From positions 548,501 through 612,500 of the forward strand of contig JAFEUB010001791.1 of assembly GCA_024529925.1 (NCBI GenBank): DNA of 64,000 nt. The letters are read 5' to 3'. This document shows positions 52,017-63,325 of this stretch, in pieces. The translations under genes were made by a program, and so were the position numbers. A model generated the notes under the pieces. It was given only the letters and a program-made list of their open reading frames with translations, had not been told where the DNA came from and did not search any database. Numbering within the stretch: the first letter of the stretch is position 1; the number at the start of each line of letters is the position of its first letter. This DNA comes from Ophthalmolycus amberensis. Its lineage: Eukaryota; Chordata; Actinopteri; Perciformes; Zoarcidae.

Positions 52017-55000
52017 ATGCAATATCTCCTCTTCTCTCTCGCTCTCGCTTTCGCTCTCGCTCTCTTACTCACTCACTCTTGTTTTTCTCTGTGTTGCTGT
52101 GTCTTTCTCTCATCCTCCAAACCCTCTCTTAGTAAATGGGGCTGAGCCAAAGACTAATTATTAAAGACAATCATTTCGACATGAAATACCCACTTCCTGC
52201 TCACCGCTCTCCTCCTTTCTCTCTCTCTCTCATTTTCTTCCCCCTTCTTTTATGCTCCTACAGAGTCACATAATGACACACACACACACACACACACAGT
52301 CATTTCATTCCTTGAAGTCCATTTTGTGGGGAATGGTTATTTCTTTCTGAGTGCAACCTTGGGGTCTTTCCTGTAAGCACAAGGTGTGTGTGTGTGTGTG
52401 TTTGCTAGCTATGCAACCTTGTAGTCTAGAGCACCTTGCCAAAAAAACAGAGGACAGATTTTACATTTTCTTTTTTCCCGGCCTCTCTTTAGTAGCATTT
52501 GATAGCATGGCTGTCTGCTGCTCATTTGCTAAACAAAATGTGATGAGCCGTGGTGTTTTTGTGAATGGGGCATTCGGACCACACATTTTCAAGCACCTTA
52601 AAGCGAGAACAGATTATATTTGGTAAGAGAGCATGCACCCATAAACGAGGGGAGAGAGATGGAACGACATGTAACAAAGGTCCCTGGACAGAATTGAACT
52701 GCCGGGACAATTTTGATACTCAATTAATTGTTGAAGTTGTTCATCAAACAACCTTTTCTGGTTTCAGCTTCTCAAATGCGTAGACTGTATATAAGAGGCT
52801 GCCGTAGTCATCGTGACGTCACCCATTGGTTGGTGGACTGCCGTTTTGAAGCCTCGAGTTCAACGATTTCGCCGTGGCCATCTTGGAATACAGCCGTCGA
52901 CATGTTTTTTTGGCAACCAATGAATAGAAGTTGCCATATTTGAAATGCGGAGAAGTGACGTAGTGACGCCGTGTACGTCTCTGGTAGTATCAGCGACCTG
53001 TCAATCACAGTAAGCCCGCCCTAAAGTATACTCTACTTTATGGTCTATTTTACTCTAAACTGGGCAATAATTTACGTAATGAACATCATAATGTATTGAA
53101 GAAGACTTGAAACTAGCCATTGAGACCATAAACTCATGTTCACAATGTTTACTGAGGTAATAAAACAAGTAAGAAGAATCGTCATTTTCTCACAGATCTC
53201 CATACAATCTGACTTCTTCCTGCAACCGGAGGAGTCGCCCCCTGCTGGTCCGTAGAGACACTGCAAGTTTTAAGACACCTTCACATTGGCTTCACTGGGC
53301 AGAACCGGAGGTTGCCGCCTGCTCAAATGTGAAGATTTTATAACTAAATTTGAAGACATACATCATCATGAGCTCTGGAAAATGTTGACTTTTCTTTTTT
53401 TATGTTTTCTAAGTGATAACTCAACCAAAAACAATAAACTGATTCATATGAATTAATTGATGTCCAGGCCGAACCACAACGATCTCACTCCTCTCTGTGC
53501 CGATCAATAACTGTTCATATGTTATTTGTGTGCGTCTAGTGTGTCTCTAGCTCTGCTTCTCCAAGCTCATCCCAAGTTTGTCGTAATGAACACACTAGCA
53601 GTCGTGCACACACACACACGCGCGCGCGCACACACACACACACAGTCGCATTAGTCTTCAGCCCAGCTGTGAGTGGCTTCTGCCGAGAGGCAATTCCACT
53701 GTAATAAAATCTATAGGGTGGGTGGGGGGGTTAATCTTCAATACCCCACTCGCCCACCACCTCCACCTCCCTCTCCTCGCCGTACTTCTCTCTCACCTCC
53801 CTCGTCCCTCTTCCCCTCAACTGACTGGCAATGATAAATGAGTCAATTATGTGTGTGCACGCAGCGCTGGAGAAGGGGAGCGGATGGGGCCGTTATTACC
53901 TGTTGCGGCTGGGGGTAATGTTGTGGTATTAATCATATTCTAATTTTCCTCCTCCGCCGCCAAACGACTCCCTCCCCCGACCCTCCTCCAACGCCCCCCC
54001 CCCCCCCCCCCCATATCCATCTATCTGCTGCTTGCAAACAAGTTGGCGTAAACTGCCGGGGGCCCAACATATACCACCTCTGTGGGGGGAGGGGGGAGTC
54101 AGAGGAGATGGGTGAGAGATGGAGAGAGAGTTGCAGAGTAACAAGGGAGGTGTTTGTGTGCTTGGACCTGATATACAAACACATTTAGAAATGTGTGCGT
54201 TCGTGTGTGATTGCAAATCCAGCCATTGGTGTTATCCAGTTTTAGAGGACACCAGAGACTAGTCTGGGTGCGGGGAGAGACTGGCAAACACAGAGGATAG
54301 ACGGAAATATGGGACACATGGGAGAGATGCTGCTATCACTTTGTGTGTGTGTGTGGGGGGGGGGGGGGGGGCCTCGCTGTGGTAGCCTGACATCCTCACA
54401 GACTGAGCAACAGACACGAGTCATGTCCTGGACAGAAGAAGAGAGAAGTGATTGTTAATACAGAAGAAAAGGCAGATTTATTACACATCCAGACAGAACT
54501 GGCACTTTTGACCCACTTAAAGCTGAAGCTTTGACTTCGGTGAAACTTGGCAGACTGTGCAGTCGAAGGTGAAAGAAGGGGGCACAGTCGGACAGACAGA
54601 GAGACAGAAGGACTGGCTGATAATTGGGGAGGGAACAAAATGAGGATGAGTGGAGGGCACGGGGATAGATTGAGGATTGTCCAGCGAGAGCGAGAGACAC
54701 CTTGGATGTGCCCGCCTGCAGTCTTGGCTGAGTTTCAGGCTCCAAGCGTGACTTCGTCTATTTCTGCTCTGCTCTGAGGTGATAATGGGCTGTCAGCACT
54801 CCAGTCACCCCGCTCCCCCCCCCCCCCCCCACACACACACACTGAGTGCAAGAGAGAAGGAGAGAGAGAGGTGATGGAGAGAGTGAAACGAGTAGGGAGT
54901 AATTTGTTGTCATGTTGCTAATTGCATTGTGTACTTTTACTTGGGATATGATACAAATGAAAACTCCCCCCTTATTACTCCCCCCCCCCCCCCCCCCCCT

Positions 55001-55084
55001 CTTCTCTCTGTTGCAGTTTGAAACTGGAATGTGAGAAACTGGCCACAGAGAAGACTGAGATCCAGAGGCACTACGTTATGGTGA

Positions 55085-55135
<51 letters not shown>

Positions 55136-58100
55136 AGGCTATGTCTCTCCACAACACATGTTGTGCCAAGTCCGCTGAATCCCTTTCATCTGCTAACAGC
55201 TGCCAAACAACACCCACCAAAAACCACACGCAAGACCCCACAACACACACACACACACACACACACATTATATAGGACTTGCATGGGCAGGAAATCTTGT
55301 GCTTGTTTGTGCAAGTGTTTCTTTTTCTGCCTGAGATACGTACTCTTGCGCTCCACTGCTGATGTGTGTCCACATCTGTCTACGGCTCTTTATATACGGT
55401 GAATGGTATTGAGTTTATAGTGCATCATAGTGTCAAACTCCTTAGCTCTGAAAGGTGGCATCCAATGCCTGGTCTGATCTGTTCTTTGAGGATTTATTGG
55501 TTAAAGACAATAATTGAGTAATTGACAGTGTGAATTGATGTTGCAGCCCTTTACTCTTTCCACTGAGCTATGCATACATGTAGTTGTCTCACACACACAC
55601 ACACACTTCTCTGTTAGAGGTAAGTGTGATCACATGGTTTGTTCTCTGACACTGCTGCTTAATTTGCCCACTCATTTTAGATATTCCTTTAAAGTTTGAA
55701 GCATTTGCATCTCATGGGGGGGGGGGGGATGGGGGTAGCTGGCACCGAGCAAAGACCAGGTCTCCTTTTCCTGGCTGATGATTTGGGTTTGGATGTTGCT
55801 AAGCAACAGGCGAAACTTGGCACACCAACTGCCAAGCAGCTGCCAGGAAAGGCGTCTTTTATGGTGGCACACAGAAAGTAATGCTCGCACGCACATGCTG
55901 GGGAAATGGGCGCACAAAGCACATAGATACACAGGTCTACACAGTTGCATGCTTCTGCTACAAACATGCACACCTGCGTACACACGCACACACACACACA
56001 CACAAACACATGCGCGTGCTAACTGCCAGAAAAAGATGTCTGGAGAGAGAGGACCCCTGCCATCTCCTCTCCCATCCTGCCAGCCTGTTTTGGCTGCCTG
56101 GCTGCCAATCTCCTCTCTCCACAACCAGCCACGCTGAAAAGCAAATGTCAGCCTGTCACTTTAGAGGCATCTGACTTTAAAATGCTCTCCTGTTTCGTCC
56201 ATCTCTGAAGGCTCCTTGTACTTTTGGGTGAAAGCCAGGGTCAAATAACTCACATTAGACGTGATTATTGCAATATTCTGTCACCTTCCTCTGCCCGCCG
56301 ACAATTTCCCTGCCTCGCTTCGGATTTCTGGCTTCCGTAACGTGCCTCAGGGTCATTTAAGTGCCATTGACTTTCAGCAGAGTCGAGGTGAAATTAGTGG
56401 CATTGTGCTGTTAGGGACATATGTGCACTTCAGAGTGCACGTGCGAGGGCTGGCATTGTCTGAAGCTAGGAGCCGAGAAAAGATTTTGTGGGGGTTCTGG
56501 GCTCGTACTGTTGAATTTATCTGTATAACAACCCCGACTGAAGTATAACATCACACATAAGATAAGGTGGAAATGAGATGTTTTGAGCCGGGTAGCTCGT
56601 CATCGTCCCCGACTCTTAAGTGGCGCTTATAGCACGGCTGACAGCTGCTCATTTGCGATTGTCATTGTCATTTTTGTTATTTCGGTACTCTGAAGACATC
56701 TACGTTTTTAAAAGCAGGTCACAAACTTATTTCCGTTTCTAAAAAAAAAAGAAAAAAGACAATCATTTCTTAAAACAGCTGGTTACTGCAGTTTTTTTGG
56801 AAAACTTTAATCAAATGGGAGTAAATTGCGTATTTGTCGGGGACTACTTTCAGCCATGGATTAACACATCTTTTGTGTGCCAGTGAGTGTTTACGCCAAC
56901 ATGTCTGTGTGTGTGTGTGTGTGTGTGGGATTGACTGTAGGATTAATTCATTGTTGTTTTGAGGCTTTTCGTGGGATTTGTTGTGAAGAAAAATATAAAA
57001 TATCACCAGATCTGTTCTGTGTTCTGTTCTGTTATTATTATTTGTATCACTTTTGTATTTCATCTTTGTGCGGACAACATAAAAAATCTGTTTTAGCTGC
57101 TGGCATACAAATATGCATCCAGATGACAAATAACGTGCCGTAAACCTGTCGTTTTTGGGAGTCGTCTGGTGGTGGAGTGATTTTGACTTTAAGATTTCCA
57201 TTTTATTTAGAAGACAGCTTTTCCAGACGCTGTCATAACTGATGTTTAATGTACAGTATGTGTCGAGTTTGGTTTAATAATGCATTGCCTTGCTTTGTTT
57301 TTATTCCCATAAAGTCTGCGTTCCTGCTTCAGTCGTTCAAAATGATGATCCTCGTTCCTATATCCACATGGGAAATATTCATTATATAATAAAAAAGAAA
57401 ACTCTTTCTATGATCTCCACACATAAAAGTTAGTGCAGATCAGTCAACTCGTATTCTTTATGATCATGTATGTTAACTGATGTTCTCCTTTGTTTCAGTA
57501 TTATGAGATGTCCTACGGCCTTAACATTGAAATGCACAAACAGGTGAGTGAGCTCCGGGTCTCTCTCTCTCTGTACGTCTCTGAACACATTTCTGTTCTC
57601 CCTCCTGCCCTCGTTCTCCTAAAGCTTTGCATTATTCTCTAGGATTTGTATCTCTGCCTCTGCCTCCATTCTTTTGCTCCCAATCAACTCTACTCTAAGT
57701 AACTAATATTTTTCATAAAGTCTGCCTGTCTGTCTCTCTCTCTCTCTTTCTGTGCTTTTTTATCTCTGGGTCTCTCGACCACTGTAATGTCGATCCTCTC
57801 ACTGATGGACCTATATAGCGCCGTTATGCTGTGGAGGCGTTAATAGGATCCATAAACAGAATTCATTTCTCCACCTCAGACAGACAGACGAGAATACTCT
57901 GCCCTTCCCCGAGCCTCAAAAACAGCCTCCCCTCTCACCCGTCATAAATCCGTCTGTTCCTGCCTCATCCATCCATCCATCCATCCATCCATCCATCCAT
58001 CCATCCATCCATCCCTCACCACTCCTGCCCCGCTACTTCATCCTCTATCCCTCTTTTCTCCTTTCCCTTCAATCGCTGTCTTACTTTGTCTTTTTTAAAT

Positions 58101-59030
58101 GCTCCTCTCTCTTAATCTCCATTTCTTCACCATCCCTGTCTCTGTCCCCCTTCCTTCCCATTGATTTCTCTTTCTCTCTTTATAGCTCTGCTTTTTTTTT
58201 TCTTTGCACACACCCTCCCTCCACCTCCGTCTCATCACAGACATACAGTCCATGCTGAATTTCACTTTAAATCAGGTCACTGCCTTCCTACCGTCTACTT
58301 TCTTTTCTCTCTCTCGCTCGCGCTCTCGCGCTCTCTCTCGCTCTCTCGCTCTCTCTCTCCGTTCATTTCTCAATCGCTTCGCTTTTGTCAAAAGCGCCAC
58401 GCCATCCCCTCACCCCACCCCCCCAATCTCGATTTTCCTCCACGGCCTTCCTTCTGTTTCTTCTTTCTCTATCTATTTCTCCTCTCCCTCCCACATCCTT
58501 CATTCCTTGGCTGTCATTTCCTCAACCCAATCTGCCCTTTTCCTCCTCCTCTTCTTCCTCCGCCTCCTCTTTTCATTTCCCCTCTCCCATTTTGTCCTCC
58601 CCTCTTTATCCTCCTTCTCTCGATTGCTCATGTTCTCTCTCTCTCGACCCCCCCCCCCCCATCCCCTTCCCTTCCCCTCTCTCCCTCCCGCTCTCTCCTG
58701 AAGATGTCATTTAGTAGTTGGAGTTCTCTAACAAGAAATCATTGTGTCTCCCTTGGGGTGGGGGGTGATGGATTCAGAGGATGGAGGGAATGGGGGGGGG
58801 GGCACGCTGCTTGGCTGAAAAATGGAGAGTGGAGGGAGGGAGAGATGTGTGCAAGCAAGAGGAATAAGAGAGAAAGGGAGCATGAGAGAGGGAGAAAAAG
58901 GAGGGGGTGGAAGTTCAGTCCGGCATCAATAAATCACTTAAGAGAGAGAGAGAATGAGATGGGGAGAGTGTGTGTGTGGGGAGGGGGGAGAGGATGTGTG
59001 TACACACACACGCACACACACACATGTGCT

Positions 59031-59068
<38 letters not shown>

Positions 59069-59074
59069 TGTGCT

Positions 59075-59116
<42 letters not shown>

Positions 59117-59651
59117 TGTGCTAGTACACACACACACACACACACACACACAGTCATGCAGAGTCTAGCTGTCAACAAGAAAAACAGCCTGCGGCCATAA
59201 TGATGTTGTCATGATCTCTGCATGCATATCATTACTAGCCCTAACGGCCTGCCGCTAAACGTATGTGTGCGTGTTGGACATCACAGCGTTTGTAACTCTG
59301 ATTACTGCACTAATACTGGGAAGGGAGAAATGTAACGAGGGATGGATGGAAACGGCAACAAATGGAGTGTGATGGAAAGAAAGATGGAAAGGAGTAGAGA
59401 GTGATGGAAAGAGAGATGAGGAAGGGGAGGGAGGGAGGAAGAGTTTGCTGTGGGCTGTGTGGTAGAGCAGATCGAGACAGACACACACCCACAGCAAGAC
59501 TCACTGACCCCCAGCAGGAAACACACACACTCAAGCATGCAAAACGCAGACACACAGACAAACAGACATGCAAGGGCACATGAGAAACACGTGCACACAC
59601 ACAAGAAACACACACAATGAGAAAAGATGGTGAATCTTGCATCTTTTCTCC

Positions 59652-59685
<34 letters not shown>

Positions 59686-60030
59686 GTGGGCTGGCTGAGG
59701 CCGCAGCAGATGCTGTCCATGAATATTTTAGCCAATCTCCCTGGCAGAGTTTCCATTTGCATGCACCAAATGTAAGCAGCTGAAATATTTACCACACTGG
59801 CCCTGGGAGAAGCAGGCCACGCCGTGTGTGTGTGTGTGTAACCTTTTGAGTGTATGTTTTCTTTTTGTTCAAGCGCCGTCCTGGCTTTGCGAATGTTTGT
59901 GTGTGTGTGTGTGTGTGTGTGTTTATTCATCAAAGCAACAGTATTTATTTTTTCCCCCTTTTCAGACGGAGATTGCCAAGCGGTTGAACGTGATCTGTGC
60001 TCAGCTCATCCCATTCCTGTCACAGGAGGT

Positions 60031-60087
<57 letters not shown>

Positions 60088-63000
60088 TACTGCATTCAGC
60101 CTGTGTCTCTCTCCTGTCTGTCAGCAGCCCACGCAGACGGCGTGCACACAATAACTAATAACTCACACATACAGAGCTGCAGAAGGACAAACCTTCAAAG
60201 CACATTCCTCGATCGCCAAATGGTTGCATGCGCTCACATGATTCACACACACAGAGAGAGAGAAAAAAATCTGTATTTCAAAAATGCTGTTTGAGTCTTT
60301 TTTTCCCTACTTTTTCACACCCGACTCATTAATATTGATTCAGTTTACTGAGAAAAAAAGACGTCTGAATTTTGAGTAGGAGTATTTCATTCTGAACCCA
60401 CCTGTCCTAAATGACCTCTTGGTTTGTTCCACAGCACCAACAACAGGTGGTCCAGGCCATGGAGCGTGCCAAACAGGTGACCATGGGGGAGCTAAATGCT
60501 TCGATAGGGGTACGTGGGCTCCCCCCTCTGCCTCATAGCGTGTGTACCATATCCTCCCATTTATTTATTTTTCCTTCTTTTACTTTTTATTGAGGCAAAC
60601 ATCCATTTGCCCACTCTAAATTATACAGATTCATTTCACAACGATGGATGGCTATTAGGAAATATCAAGAATTGGTTTTAAGATTTTAGTTTTTTACTCA
60701 GGTGGCCTTAGCAGCTACCTGAACAGCAACATCAATGTTCATGATAATCATATGCAAATATGATTGATAAAGAATTAAAACTGGCGTTAAATAATATTTC
60801 AGTTTTAGCTATTTTTTCATCTTATTTCCCATCACGCTGATTCGGCTACAGGGCCTGATAAAGAGCCACTACCGTGACCTCAGCATTTGTCCCCCCTGTA
60901 CACATCGCAGCACTTAGTTCCCTCTCTTTTCTTCTTCCACTCTTGTTCACTTCCCGTTGAACCACTTCTTCCATTGCCTGTAAGTTACACAAATCTCTCT
61001 TTCGTCTGTCTCCTCTCTCTTCGCGTTTCTTCTTCTATTCTTCCTCTCTGCAGCAGCAGCTTCAGGCCCAGCACCTCTCCCAGCATGCCCAGGGTTTCCC
61101 ACACCCATCGGGACTGTCTCACCCCGGCCTGGCGCTCGGCGGAGGGTCCGGCCTGCTGGCCTTGTCCGGGGCTCTGGGGGCCCAGTTGGCTGCTAAGGAT
61201 GAGAGAGCTCACCTCGAGGCAGCGGCCGCAGCCGCTGCAGCTGCAGAGCACCACAGAGGTACACTTCAAATTGATGCATGCTCACTTTTTTTGCACATGG
61301 TGTAAACCTCTAGATGAGTTTAGGGCTGGGACTAGAGTTGGATTGCGTTCTTGAGAATGAAAGCGTCTCATAGTTGGGGGTAGAATAAACACTGAAGCTT
61401 GGCTTGATGGATCTTGATGATTGGCTTTGCTTTGGATTTTTGGCAGGGCACAAGAGTGTTGCTGATAATAACACTCCTCCAGGATTCTTTCCCACTGAGT
61501 CATCCGCTGTAGAGTGACGTAAAGTGGAAAGTGATAATGTTGCAATTGTGTGTTTGTGTCCCTGTCTGCATTTGCTGTCCACTGGCCTGGTACCTGGATG
61601 CGTTTGGCGCTTTTGCTTGGAATGAACAGACCGTGAAGCAGGACCAGTAAGTACAAATGACGACACAATCACTTAAATCAACTACACTCGCACTCGTCCA
61701 CCCGTTTGTTAAGCAATTTCTGGCAAATTCAGTGTTTTACATGGGTATCCTCATCACAAAAGGTTTGTATTCAAAGGATATAAAAACTATAGAAAAGTCC
61801 AAATAAGAAGTTAGAAATATGGATATTATACATATTCTTTTGTTCAGCCTAATGTTATAGGACCTTAATATTGTTTTTAACATTCAGTCAAGAAAAGGAA
61901 ATGTGTCAACTAGGCAAAATAATAGTTTTAGGAGCTACCTAAAGTGACACTTATTATATATAAAATAGGAATCATCCATAAGAAGAACTCCATTTAACCC
62001 AAGTCGATCTTTTTTTCATTATGCATTTATTTATTACCCTTGTTTGTTGACACCTTTAAATTCTTTTGCATGCTGTATTTTCACTATAGTTATCACCTTA
62101 GATAGTTCTTTCCAGGAAACTTCTTGGAAACATTACAGAAATAAAGCCTTCCCTTTTGGGTTTATTTTGCAGTTCATTGATTTAAAAAAACAAGCTTTTA
62201 ACGAGTAATACGTAAACACGAATACGTACACATAGGTTTAGCTTTCTTTATCTTCCGTGCACTGATGCTAAACCCTTGCAACAATTTAGATCTCAACATT
62301 GTATCAATACCACTATGAAGTTGTGACAAAACGAGTTCAGGAAACTGTGCATGAGTGCCAAAATGCACTCAGACGGCTCCACAGCCTTTTCTGCTGCCCT
62401 AAAGAAACAGTTTAAGCATTCCCTTTCTTCCTCTCACTCCTACAGTGAGCCGGCCGATCGATGTGGGCTGATATGCCTTCACATTCATCTCCGCAGCCTA
62501 TGAGCCTGACATGATTTATGCAGTCCCTCTCACCTCATTATCACCCTCTTCCTCCCTCCCTGCCCTCACTCCTTTTTTCCCCACTCCTTCCTTCCGTCCT
62601 TCCTTCTCCTCTTTTTGCCCCCTTGCCCCCCTTTCTCTTTGCCTCACTGTCTTGCTCTCTTTTTTCTCCCCCCCCCCCTCCCCCTCCCTCTGCAGAGCTC
62701 TCTGTCCAATGGGGATAAGGGTCGCCCAGCAGACTACCTCAGCAATGGCAAGAAGAGGAAAGCTGATGAGAAGGAGTTCATGACCGACTATGTGAGGCAC
62801 TTTCATAAAACTGTTAAATGTTTAAATAACTGGAGGAAAGTTTCACCCAACGTTGCCAGTCCTCACCAGATAACACCAGTGGTGTCTGTACTGTGGACTT
62901 AGGAGGCCTGCTCTCTCTTTTTACACAGTAATTGAAATATTCACACACTCACTACTGTGCTGTCATCACTGTATATATACATTTTATTGGTGTTTTTTGT

Positions 63001-63280
63001 GGGAAAGCAGAAACGTTGAGGTCTGTGTGGGATTATTTTATTGTGCGATAAATGAATCTCGTGTAGTTATTCTATTATCAGTATGAAGTATTGAAGAAAC
63101 AGAAGTGCCTCAGTGGATTTCACCTTCCAAAGTTACACATCTAGAATTAATTAATTACATTTTGCACTGACCAACCGTCTAAGGCAATAAAGTGTTCAGA
63201 TGAGATATTACACTTTCTTCTATCTGCAGTTTAACAAATCAAAACTCTTGAGACAAAATATTTCATTTTCAAATGCATTA

Positions 63281-63325
<45 letters not shown>

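Larger units (their letters stand above)
44798..55016 (+). other. tle2: tle intron 2 (10.2 kb)
   Basis: No coding exon recognised. It holds repeat copies at 47850, 50545 and 52781, many CA/GT/GA microsatellites and several poly-C/G tracts, the last forming the acceptor of exon 3. Confidence 0.85.

Noticed and set aside
58161..59168. 335-codon open frame on the plus strand
   Set aside because: Made almost entirely of Ser/Leu/Pro and Thr/His runs from CT- and CA-repeats inside tle2 intron 4; no conserved protein features.
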